6,694 nucleotides of DNA. Origin: Acidimicrobium sp. UBA3029. GTDB taxonomy: Bacteria > Actinomycetota > Acidimicrobiia > Acidimicrobiales > Ilumatobacteraceae. The notes beneath the pieces are model-generated. The model made no database searches. It was not told the DNA's origin and saw only the letters and a list, made by a program, of their open reading frames with translations. Location: positions 25,286-31,979 of the forward strand of contig DFDK01000051.1 in the NCBI GenBank assembly GCA_002367695.1, in the 5' to 3' direction. Shown piece by piece: positions 1-6,682 of this stretch (position 1 is its first letter; each line of letters starts with the position of its first letter). The position numbers were made by a program, and so were the translations under genes.

Positions 1-66
1 ATGCAAGCGATCGAACTCGCCGCCCTCGATGTGCAGTCAAGTTCGTTCATCGTCACGTCGAACTAA
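1..66 (+). CDS. 3' end of an unidentified upstream gene (partial)
   Basis: Frame 1 is open from the window edge to a TAA at 64-66 and gives a 21-residue tail ending in FIVTSN. Third codon positions are rich in G or C, as in the complete genes here, which supports real coding. An ATG sits at the very edge, but the true start is most likely outside the window. The fragment is too short to assign a family, and I do not recognise it. The following gene starts 69 bp downstream on the same strand, so the two could share a transcript. I saw no convincing terminator hairpin or -10/-35 pair in that gap. Confidence 0.5.
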   Translation: MQAIELAALDVQSSSFIVTSN

Positions 67-135
67 CAATCAATCTGATCTGTTACGTCCCACTTCGCAC
101 AATGGGCTCATTTGCCCCTCTCGACCTGTAAAGAT

Positions 136-2193
136 ATGAAGATTGACCGTTCGATAGCTTCCCTCCCCATTGGGGTATTTGAGACCGATATCAATGGTCG
201 TCTCACCAGTGCCAACGATGCCTTCCGTATGCTCGCCCTCGGTGGTGGCAGCATCACTCAAGGTGCCGCACCCTGGGTCAACGCACAACCGGCGGAGCGA
301 TCACTTGCCGAGGCAGCGTGGCAGCGTGCACGCGAAACAGCCACTCCATTCACATTTGAATTTCGATTGTGGAGACCAGATGGTGAGGTGATGTGGGTAC
401 ACGTATCGACGCAACCGCAACTTGACACCAACTCCGTAATCACTAGCTATGTCGGCACCGCACATGACGTAACAGACGCAGTTGTCAAGCGAGTACTGAG
501 CGAGCAACTTGTTGGCTTGCTCGACGTGACAGCAGATGCGGTATTGGTGTTTGACCAACATGGTGCGCTGATGTTTTGCAATGACGGCTCACGCGAACTC
601 ATCGGCGTCAACGAACAAACAGGTCTGAATGACGCAGCAGCACAAATGTTTATTCAAGCAATTCGCGACCAAGTGCCACGGGAAGTAACAACATCGTCCA
701 CAAGCAATCGCTGGGAAGGCGAACTGGGTTTTAGAAGTCCTGATGGGATTATGCGCACACTCTCGATTGTGTTGCAGATTGTGCGCACCGCAGACGGAGT
801 CATTTCGCACTACTCGGCTATTGCCCGCGACATCACCGAGGCAAAACAATTACAAGATGAACTCACTCGTCAGGCAACACACGATGCAATGACAGGATTA
901 CCAAATCGGGTGCTGTTCTTGCGCAAGCTCTCTGAAGCACTTGAGCGCAGCCGCACACTCAAGCGTGGCGTCACCGTCTTGTTTGTCGACCTCGACAAAC
1001 TCAAAGACGTCAACGACAACATCGGTCACGGAGTTGGCGACCAGCTGCTCAACACCATCGCTAAGAGATTGGTCAGCGCAACTCGACCTTCAGACGTGGT
1101 TGCTCGCATCGGCGGAGACGAATTTGTTGTGCTGTGCGATGGGCTAGGCGACGAGCATGTCGCAATGGATGTTGCAGACCGCGTGCGCCAGGCAATGACG
1201 GGGCAAGTCATTTTGCAAGGCATAGAGATATTTACTAGTGCGTCCATCGGTATCGCAATGGCAACACCGGCATTGTTGGCCGAGGAATCACCAAATGATG
1301 CAGCAGTCACATTGCTGCGCAACGCAGATACAGCCATGTACCGGGCAAAGCAGCGTGGACGAGGTCGATGCGAAATGTTTAGCGAGGAAATGCGCAAGAC
1401 CGATCGTGAGCGTGCTGCTCTGTCGTCTGAACTTGAGCGCGCTCTTGCCACCAACCAACTATTTGTCGTGCATCAGCCAATCGTTTCAACGCACACCGGG
1501 CGCGTCGCTGGCACAGAAGCGTTATTGCGCTGGAATCATCCCGAGCGCGGAGTGCTCACGCCTCCGGTGTTTCTCGAAATGGCTGAAGAGTCTGGCGCCA
1601 TTGGGCCAATTGGCGACTGGGTTATCCGTCAAGCGTGCACCGATGCACGCTCGTGGATGGACACACATGTAGTGGACGGATCATTTGTTGTACACGTCAA
1701 CGTGTCGGCACGTCAGCTCAGCGACTCTGGTTTTGTCGAGCGCGTAATGGGTTCGCTAAGAGACATGAAACTTGAGCCGTCTCATCTTGCGCTCGAGATA
1801 AATGAAACCACGATGCTTAACGACAACCCCGCGATCATGCGCACGCTTACTGCACTGAAGCGCCTTGGCGTCAAACTCGCAATCGACGATTTTGGCACCG
1901 GTTACTCATCGCTCGCACACCTTCGTGATTTTCCAGCCGACTTCCTCAAACTGGATGGAACACTCGTGCGCGACATCGGGGTGCAGGGGTCGGATGATCC
2001 AATCGTTCGCTCAATCATCCAATTGGCACACTCGCTCAACATGTCGGTGATTGCCGAGTGGGTGACGACCGATGTTCAATCACAACGGCTACGACTGTTG
2101 GGCTGCGACTTCGTGCAGGGCAACCGAATTGGAGAACCAGTGGTCGCCGCAGAATTTGCTCCTCTCGTACAATCGCGCGCCACGCACCAGTAA
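136..2193 (+). CDS. PAS-PAS-GGDEF-EAL protein, putative bifunctional cyclic di-GMP cyclase/phosphodiesterase
   Basis: This 685-residue protein should control the second messenger cyclic di-GMP. Residues about 6-118 and 122-240 look like two PAS sensor modules with PAC tails (AHDVTDA, ARDITEA). The GGDEF domain spans about 245-410, with HDAMTGLPNR at 249, the DLD..K metal region at 285-290 and an intact GGDEF at 326-330. RPSD at 317-320, five residues before GGDEF, matches the inhibitory I-site for product feedback. The EAL domain spans about 435-680. It keeps E461 (EALLRW), N522, E554 and E557 (EINE), D584-D585 (DDFGTGYSSL), K605, E641 and Q661, the usual metal and catalytic set. Both activities are therefore plausible. 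LKLDGTLV and AEWVTT depart from the usual KIDRSFV and EGVET. No membrane segment is visible, so it is probably cytosolic. I chose ATG 136 because it directly precedes the first PAS fold; a TTG at 112 would add eight residues. Neither start has a good ribosome site. The PAS ligand cannot be told from sequence. Confidence 0.93.
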   Translation: MKIDRSIASLPIGVFETDINGRLTSANDAFRMLALGGGSITQGAAPWVNAQPAERSLAEAAWQRARETATPFTFEFRLWRPDGEVMWVHVSTQPQLDTNSVITSYVGTAHDVTDAVVKRVLSEQLVGLLDVTADAVLVFDQHGALMFCNDGSRELIGVNEQTGLNDAAAQMFIQAIRDQVPREVTTSSTSNRWEGELGFRSPDGIMRTLSIVLQIVRTADGVISHYSAIARDITEAKQLQDELTRQATHDAMTGLPNRVLFLRKLSEALERSRTLKRGVTVLFVDLDKLKDVNDNIGHGVGDQLLNTIAKRLVSATRPSDVVARIGGDEFVVLCDGLGDEHVAMDVADRVRQAMTGQVILQGIEIFTSASIGIAMATPALLAEESPNDAAVTLLRNADTAMYRAKQRGRGRCEMFSEEMRKTDRERAALSSELERALATNQLFVVHQPIVSTHTGRVAGTEALLRWNHPERGVLTPPVFLEMAEESGAIGPIGDWVIRQACTDARSWMDTHVVDGSFVVHVNVSARQLSDSGFVERVMGSLRDMKLEPSHLALEINETTMLNDNPAIMRTLTALKRLGVKLAIDDFGTGYSSLAHLRDFPADFLKLDGTLVRDIGVQGSDDPIVRSIIQLAHSLNMSVIAEWVTTDVQSQRLRLLGCDFVQGNRIGEPVVAAEFAPLVQSRATHQ

Positions 2194-2208
2194 GAATTAA
2201 CATGTGTC

Positions 2209-3102
2209 ATGGCTCTTCAGCGTGATTTAAAATTTGGGTGGTTGTCCCCCGTCATTGGTAACCGCTGGAGCGACCACGAGCCAATCGTGATGTTTCAGGA
2301 ACGCAATATATTGCCAACCGCGTTGCAGCATTTTGATTCGCTTTGGATCGCCGATCACTTTTATGGGTTCGATGCAAAAACCGACCCTTTCATGGAGGCA
2401 TGGACAACTTTGACGTGGCTTGCCGCCAAATTTCCCAATGTTTTGTTGTGCCACCATGTACTCGGGCAGGGCTACCGCAACCCTGCACTCACGGCAAAGA
2501 TGGCAGCGACATTGCAGATGCTGTCGGGCAACAGATTTATTTTGGGTATTGGGGCTGGCTGGCGAGATGATGAGTACAAGGCGTACGGTTACGAATTTCC
2601 GCGTCCAGCCGTCCGCTTTGCAGAACTAGAAGAATTGATTCAGATCTGTCGGTTGATGTGGACTCAGGATGCTCCAACATTTGTCGGGAAATACTTTCAC
2701 ATCACCGAGGCCGCAGCGCCGCCCAAGCCCGAAATAGTGCCACCCGTGTGCATTGGTGCATACGGCGAACAAATTGGTTTGCCAATGGTGGGCAGATTGG
2801 CCGACATGTGGAACGCATCAACGCAAGGCAGCGTGGATCGATGGCTCATCAAGCGCGACATTGTGCGAGCTTCTGCAGAAAAATCTGGACGTGATCCGAA
2901 CGAGATCCATCTCTCGCTCACCGTTGAAAAACCGCTCCCCTCAACCGATGCCGAATCGGAGATATTGCGAACCGAATTGCAAATCATGGCCGACCACGGC
3001 GTCGAACATTTTGTGATGGACTTCGGTCACCCACAGTCAACAGAGCCAGTTATGCGCTTTGTCGAACAGGTCATGCGGCCAATGAAGGCTGCACGTAAAT
3101 AA
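2209..3102 (+). CDS. LLM-class (luciferase-like) flavin- or F420-dependent oxidoreductase
   Basis: This 297-residue protein has the usual length of the bacterial luciferase-like monooxygenase superfamily, single TIM-barrel enzymes that use FMN or the deazaflavin F420. Recognisable family landmarks are SLWIADHF (ADHF at 48-51), GQGYRNPALTAKMAATL, the GIGAGW loop at 113-118 followed by DDEYKAYGYEFP, RFAELEELIQICRLMW, and a later GAYGEQIGLPMVGRLADMWN stretch that should complete the cofactor pocket. No signal peptide or membrane segment is visible, so it is expected to be cytosolic. The substrate is unknown. Actinobacterial relatives are often annotated as F420-dependent, but sequence reading alone cannot decide between FMN and F420. 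The start is ATG 2209, 15 bp after the stop of the cyclic di-GMP gene and without a clear Shine-Dalgarno sequence, suggesting cotranscription. Its TAA touches the stop of the convergent LCP gene. Confidence 0.9.
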   Translation: MALQRDLKFGWLSPVIGNRWSDHEPIVMFQERNILPTALQHFDSLWIADHFYGFDAKTDPFMEAWTTLTWLAAKFPNVLLCHHVLGQGYRNPALTAKMAATLQMLSGNRFILGIGAGWRDDEYKAYGYEFPRPAVRFAELEELIQICRLMWTQDAPTFVGKYFHITEAAAPPKPEIVPPVCIGAYGEQIGLPMVGRLADMWNASTQGSVDRWLIKRDIVRASAEKSGRDPNEIHLSLTVEKPLPSTDAESEILRTELQIMADHGVEHFVMDFGHPQSTEPVMRFVEQVMRPMKAARK

Positions 3103-4125
3103 CTAACCTGCTGACTGGGTAACAGGCCGTGGCCCGCTGCCATTGAAGAATGCAAGCAGCTGCGCAGCGTCCTCACCCAATTGCAACACAGAGTTTCCAT
3201 TGATTGTGTCGCCATATACGGCGAGCGGAAATGATGCAATATTTCCGCTAGCTGCTGGTCTCATTTTTTTTGCAAAATCAATCAAATTAAGTTGCTCGTC
3301 CACAACAATCGCGCCTAAGCCACCGCTCATTACTTTTCCAACCGAAAAGGGATTGCTTGCAATACCAAGCACAGCACTTTTTGCAAGCGCTTCGACAAAT
3401 GATCGTTGTCTCGCTGTGCGACCGATGTCGGACGAGCCATCAATCTGCCAGTTGCCATCGACTTTTTGCTCAAAGAATCGACTCCGGGCAAATGCAAGCG
3501 CTTCCACTCCATCCAAGGTTGAGCAACCTGGTTTCATAAACAAGCCAGTGTGCTTATCGCGTGACGGATAGTCGACACACACCGAAACGCCGCCGACTGC
3601 TTCAACAATTTTTTTGAAACCCTGAAAATCTATTTCAACATAATGGTGTATCGGAACTCCGAGCGCACTCTGCACGGTGCGCACAAGCACATCGGTGCCT
3701 GCCTGATAAGCGGTATTGATGCGTTGATGGTCTTCTCCACCGCCAATCGCAACCCACAAGTCGCGAGGTATCGATAGCAACGAAACCGAACCAGATTTTT
3801 TTACATAGTGCATCACCATCAATGTGTCGCTGCGCTGACCACCGATGTCCCCCTCTGCGCCTACCGCATTGAAGTCTGCATCAGATGGGTCTGCTCCAGC
3901 ACGCGAGTCGGAACCAACTAGCAAATAGTTTTCGAACGACGGATCGGGCGGCGACAGTGCGCTCGTTGCAGTTATCTCACGCCGAATCCCATCCAGTTGG
4001 GCATGCACATTTCGTACGATCCCAAACGAACCCGCGACTGCCGTAATGAGTGTGGCAACAGCGGTGATGATTAATCGTGTTGAGCGCTTGCCACGAGTTC
4101 GTGTTTTAGGACGATGTACCACCAC
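3103..4125 (-). CDS. LCP (LytR-CpsA-Psr) family cell-wall glycopolymer ligase
   Basis: LCP proteins transfer lipid-linked glycopolymers (teichoic acids, capsule or, in mycolate-type actinobacteria, arabinogalactan) onto peptidoglycan outside the membrane. This 340-residue protein begins with a basic stretch (residues 5-17, KTRTRGKR) and one hydrophobic segment at about 18-36, giving a type II membrane anchor with the catalytic part outside. The LCP domain runs from about 66 to 245. It shows LLVGSDSR (68-75), RSDTLMVMH (98-106), LSIPRDLW (117-124), RINTAY (135-140), VEIDFQGF (163-170), LDGVEALAFARSR (204-216) and DIGRTARQRSF (233-243), so the arginines and aspartates that bind the pyrophosphate are present. 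C183 and C201 could form an external disulfide (inference). The start is GTG 4125, with another GTG next to it; there is no ATG, GTG or TTG between it and the in-frame birA stop 36 bp upstream. It is probably cotranscribed with birA. The transferred polymer cannot be named. Confidence 0.92.
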   Translation of the reverse strand: MVVHRPKTRTRGKRSTRLIITAVATLITAVAGSFGIVRNVHAQLDGIRREITATSALSPPDPSFENYLLVGSDSRAGADPSDADFNAVGAEGDIGGQRSDTLMVMHYVKKSGSVSLLSIPRDLWVAIGGGEDHQRINTAYQAGTDVLVRTVQSALGVPIHHYVEIDFQGFKKIVEAVGGVSVCVDYPSRDKHTGLFMKPGCSTLDGVEALAFARSRFFEQKVDGNWQIDGSSDIGRTARQRSFVEALAKSAVLGIASNPFSVGKVMSGGLGAIVVDEQLNLIDFAKKMRPAASGNIASFPLAVYGDTINGNSVLQLGEDAAQLLAFFNGSGPRPVTQSAG

Positions 4126-4140
4126 TGTTAGACGGTAGTC

Positions 4141-4157
4141 GCTCTTGACGAAAGAGC
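4141..4157 (-). promoter_or_regulatory. Small inverted repeat between birA and the LCP gene
   Basis: In the 36-bp gap after birA, a perfect 6-bp inverted repeat (GCTCTT / AAGAGC) encloses a 5-base loop. It starts four bases after the birA stop codon on the minus strand and ends 15 bases before the LCP start. There is no U-tract after it, so it is not a standard intrinsic terminator. It could be a weak attenuator, a processing site, or chance. The downstream arm, AAGAGC in the mRNA, is the only purine-rich stretch before the LCP GTG, so folding could affect its translation. This is inference. Confidence 0.3.
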
Positions 4158-4161
4158 ATGA

Positions 4162-4911
4162 TCACTGTGCCCGCAGGTGGACCACATCACCAGTATCAAT
4201 CTGATGAGTTTTCCCTATGCCATCAACGACCTCGAGCCGACCGTCCATGAGCACGTTTGATGCACGGCCTGTCACCACTTGCATGGCCATCTCTACTCGA
4301 ACTTCTTGGCCAAGCGTCATGAGTTGCGACACATATCTCGCGTGCAGTTGTGCCGGATCAAGAGCCTCGAGAACATCAATGTGCCCCAACATCGCTCGCA
4401 GCAAATCGGTAGGTGTGGTTTGCGCGTTACGAGATGCATTGTTGAGCGAAACCGCATCTGGTGGTGCCCACCCAACGTTGACGCCAATACCAACGACAAC
4501 AAAATCGGCTGCACCTTGTGCCAAAATGCCCGATACTTTTTTGCCATCGATCAATAAATCATTTGGCCATTTCATCTCCGGCTTCACAGCGACAAGTTGT
4601 TCGCTCGCGAGCGCAGCCGCCATTCCCACCATCTGCGTAAATTGATGTGTTGGTCGCGTGATCGTTGAGTCAAAACGAAACAACAATGACACCAACAAAT
4701 TTGATCCTGGCTCTGCAACCCACGTGCGATCAAGCCTGCCCTTTCCTGCACTCTGAAATTGGGCCATCAAGACGCTGTGATGTGCAGCACCGCCATGTGC
4801 GCTCGCCAGTAAATCTGTGTTGGTACTGCCAGTTTCAGAGACAACTGAAACCCGCCATCCATTGGGCCATGAGCCCGAGTTTTCCGGCTGGTTGGGAGAA
4901 AGAGTATTCAT
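4162..4911 (-). CDS. birA: Biotin--[acyl-CoA carboxylase] ligase, monofunctional (no DNA-binding domain)
   Basis: BirA activates biotin with ATP to biotinyl-AMP and attaches it to the lysine of biotin carrier domains. The 249-residue protein starts directly with the ligase fold. It shows ETGSTNTDL (26-34), the biotin/adenylate loop QSAGKGRLDRTW (53-64), KWPNDLLIDGKKVSGIL (114-130) and VVGIGVNV (139-146). A small C-terminal SH3-like domain follows from about residue 203 (GQEVRVEM to the end). There is no N-terminal helix-turn-helix, so this is a group I enzyme that should not repress biotin genes itself. The frame stays open upstream to 5043, but that part overlaps the start of the divergent carboxylase gene and lacks family similarity, so I place the start at ATG 4911. 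No Shine-Dalgarno sequence precedes this ATG. The adjacent divergent gene encodes its likely substrate, which strongly supports the call. The LCP gene lies 36 bp downstream and is probably cotranscribed. Confidence 0.94.
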   Translation of the reverse strand: MNTLSPNQPENSGSWPNGWRVSVVSETGSTNTDLLASAHGGAAHHSVLMAQFQSAGKGRLDRTWVAEPGSNLLVSLLFRFDSTITRPTHQFTQMVGMAAALASEQLVAVKPEMKWPNDLLIDGKKVSGILAQGAADFVVVGIGVNVGWAPPDAVSLNNASRNAQTTPTDLLRAMLGHIDVLEALDPAQLHARYVSQLMTLGQEVRVEMAMQVVTGRASNVLMDGRLEVVDGIGKTHQIDTGDVVHLRAQ

Positions 4912-4930
4912 CAGGTAAAGATAGTAAGCC
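4912..4930. promoter_or_regulatory. 19-bp divergent intergenic region between birA and the carboxylase alpha-chain gene
   Basis: Only 19 bp separate the ATG of birA from the GTG of the carboxylase gene, so the two promoters must overlap each other or lie inside the opposite gene. On the minus strand, TACTAT (4926 to 4921) resembles a -10 box and leaves nine bases before the birA ATG, which would suit a leaderless transcript. On the plus strand the same bases read GATAGT (4920-4925), a poorer -10-like match five bases before the GTG. AGGTAAAG (4913-4920), ten bases before that GTG, is a possible weak ribosome site. I found no convincing -35 boxes. The -10 calls are inference. Confidence 0.35.
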
Positions 4931-6682
4931 GTGTTGAAAAAAATCCTGATAGCCAATCGAGGCGAAATCGCCGTTCGTGTCATCCGTACCGCCCGTGAAA
5001 TGGGCATCGCCACGGTTGCCGTGTATTCCGAGCTCGATCGCAATGCCCTGCACGTGCGGCTTGCTGATGAGGCCTATGCCCTCGGCGGTCAAACTGCTGC
5101 AGAGAGTTACCTCAACACCGAAGCCATCCTGGACGCTATTCGTAAGAGCGGTGCCGATGGCGTACACCCCGGCTACGGATTCTTTAGTGAAAATGCCGAC
5201 TTCGCTCAGGCCATTACCGACATGGGCGTGGCTTTCATCGGACCACCTCCAGCGGCAATCGTCGAAATGGGTGACAAAGTTTCATCGCGCAAAGCCGCAC
5301 TTCGCGGTGGCGCACCTATCGTGCCTGGCACCACAGAGTTCACCAAGAGCGCCAATGAAATTACCGACTTCGGAAACGAGTTTGGTTGGCCAGTAGCAAT
5401 CAAGGCTGCCTTCGGTGGTGGTGGACGCGGAATGAAAGTTGTGCAGTCTGCGGACCAAGTGCAAGAGGCAATGGAATCGGCGCAACGAGAATCAAAAGCT
5501 TTTTTTGGTCGCGACGAAATCTATGTAGAGCGTTACCTCACCTGGCCACGGCACATTGAAGTACAACTCGTTGGCGACAAGCACGGCAATGTTGTGTGGA
5601 TTTCTACACGCGACTGCTCTGCACAACGCCGTCACCAAAAGCTGATCGAAGAAGCTCCAGCGCCTGGTTTGCCAGACGGCATGGAAGAAGCAATGGGAGC
5701 AGCCGCGGTCAAAGCAGCCAAAGCAGTTGGTTATTACAACGCCGGCACCGTCGAATTCATCTACCAAGACGATAATTTCTTTTTCCTCGAGATGAACACT
5801 CGTTTGCAAGTCGAGCACCCCGTCACTGAAGTGATCACGGGCATCGACTTAGTTGAATGGCAAATACTTGTTGCGTCTGGCGAAAAATTACCGATGACGC
5901 AAGAACAGGTTGCTGCTCGTCGCAATGGTCATGGCATCGAAGTACGTATCAACGCCGAAAACCCAAGTGGCGGAAAATTCTTGCCTTCACCTGGCACAAT
6001 CACTGCTCTCACCACACCAGACGGTTTCGGCACTCGATTTGACGGCGGCTACGAAGCCGGCGACACCGTGAGTCAGTACTACGACAATCTTGTTGGAAAA
6101 TTAATTGTGTGGGGCAAAGACCGCGACACCGCAATTGCTCGCACCATTCGCGCACTCGAAGAAATGGTGATTGTTGGTGTGCACACCACCATTCCTGCTG
6201 ACTTAGCAATTTTGCGCCACCCAGATTTCTCTGCCATCACACACTCCACCAAGTGGGTTGAAGAGACGCTCGATTTATCACAACTTGTTTCGTCTGCTGG
6301 CGCAGCGCTAGCAGACAACGATCAAGACTTAGTCGAACGCTCGACCACTGTTGAAGTCAATGGCAAACGATTTGACGTCAAGATGTGGGTGCCCGAATTT
6401 GCAGTCGGCACCGCCAAAAAGTCAAAGAAGCTAACACGAGGCTCGGGTGGCGCCGGTGGTGGTGCAGCAAGCGGTGCGGTCTCAGCTCCGATGCAAGGCA
6501 CCATCGTCAAGGTCATGGTTGAGGTCGGTCAGATAATTGCCGTTGGCGATGCTGTCGTTGTGCTCGAGGCCATGAAAATGGAAAACCAAATCACCGCCGA
6601 AAAGGCTGGAAAAGTCACCAAAGTCAATGTGACTGCAGGCGACAAAGTTGGCTCTGGAGACGTTCTCGCAGTTATTGAGTAG
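4931..6682 (+). CDS. Acyl-CoA carboxylase alpha chain: biotin carboxylase fused to biotin carboxyl carrier protein
   Basis: This 583-residue subunit carboxylates its own biotin with ATP and bicarbonate; a separate carboxyltransferase beta subunit, absent here, then moves CO2 to acetyl-, propionyl- or another acyl-CoA. The N-terminal biotin carboxylase domain (about 2-113) begins KKILIANRGEIAVRV. The ATP-grasp domain (about 114-318) contains K158, the glycine-rich GGGGRG at 162-167, QRRHQK (Q232, H235, K237) and EMNTRLQVEH (E287, N289, R291, Q293, V294, E295). The C-terminal carboxylase domain carries R339 (VRINAE). These match the E. coli AccC active-site residues one for one. ISTRDCS replaces the AERDCS of E. 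coli, as I recall for actinobacterial homologues. A Lys-, Gly- and Ala-rich linker (about 495-515) leads to the carrier domain (518-583), with SAPMQGT and EAMKMEN; K549 is the biotin lysine, 34 residues from the end as usual. GTG 4931 is the start because MLKKI aligns with MLDKI of AccC. It resembles AccA3/PccA-type chains; acyl specificity is not readable. Confidence 0.95.
   Translation: MLKKILIANRGEIAVRVIRTAREMGIATVAVYSELDRNALHVRLADEAYALGGQTAAESYLNTEAILDAIRKSGADGVHPGYGFFSENADFAQAITDMGVAFIGPPPAAIVEMGDKVSSRKAALRGGAPIVPGTTEFTKSANEITDFGNEFGWPVAIKAAFGGGGRGMKVVQSADQVQEAMESAQRESKAFFGRDEIYVERYLTWPRHIEVQLVGDKHGNVVWISTRDCSAQRRHQKLIEEAPAPGLPDGMEEAMGAAAVKAAKAVGYYNAGTVEFIYQDDNFFFLEMNTRLQVEHPVTEVITGIDLVEWQILVASGEKLPMTQEQVAARRNGHGIEVRINAENPSGGKFLPSPGTITALTTPDGFGTRFDGGYEAGDTVSQYYDNLVGKLIVWGKDRDTAIARTIRALEEMVIVGVHTTIPADLAILRHPDFSAITHSTKWVEETLDLSQLVSSAGAALADNDQDLVERSTTVEVNGKRFDVKMWVPEFAVGTAKKSKKLTRGSGGAGGGAASGAVSAPMQGTIVKVMVEVGQIIAVGDAVVVLEAMKMENQITAEKAGKVTKVNVTAGDKVGSGDVLAVIE

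Noticed and set aside
1026..1454. Long open frame on the minus strand within the cyclic di-GMP gene.
   Set aside because: Its serine-, arginine- and alanine-rich composition is typical of the antisense of a coding region, and the plus strand encodes an unambiguous GGDEF domain.
1632..1651. Perfect 8-bp inverted repeat AGCGTGCA / TGCACGCT with a 4-base loop inside the EAL coding region.
   Set aside because: About one such short perfect hairpin is expected by chance in a window this long, and it lies within ordinary coding sequence with no U-tract.
2466..2486. Inverted repeat GCAGGG / CCCTGC in the LLM gene.
   Set aside because: It has only 6-bp arms and falls in the conserved GQGYRNPAL coding motif, so codon constraint and chance explain it.
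4106..4159. A 17-codon reading frame on the minus strand starting just after birA and overlapping the LCP start.
   Set aside because: It has no ribosome site and no recognisable sequence, and it is too short to support as a gene without conservation.
4734..4743. GKGR instead of GRGR in the BirA biotin-binding loop.
   Set aside because: The change is conservative, I recall GKGR in many bacterial biotin ligases, and the second arginine of the loop is kept, so it is not evidence of altered activity.
4912..5043. Possible 44-residue N-terminal extension of birA, which might have held a DNA-binding domain.
   Set aside because: It is antisense to the highly conserved start of the carboxylase gene, shows no helix-turn-helix pattern, and ligase similarity begins only after ATG 4911.
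5500..5506. T7 run in the carboxylase gene, considered as a frameshift site.
   Set aside because: The reading frame continues normally through the conserved AFFGRDE motif, so there is no sign of a programmed shift.
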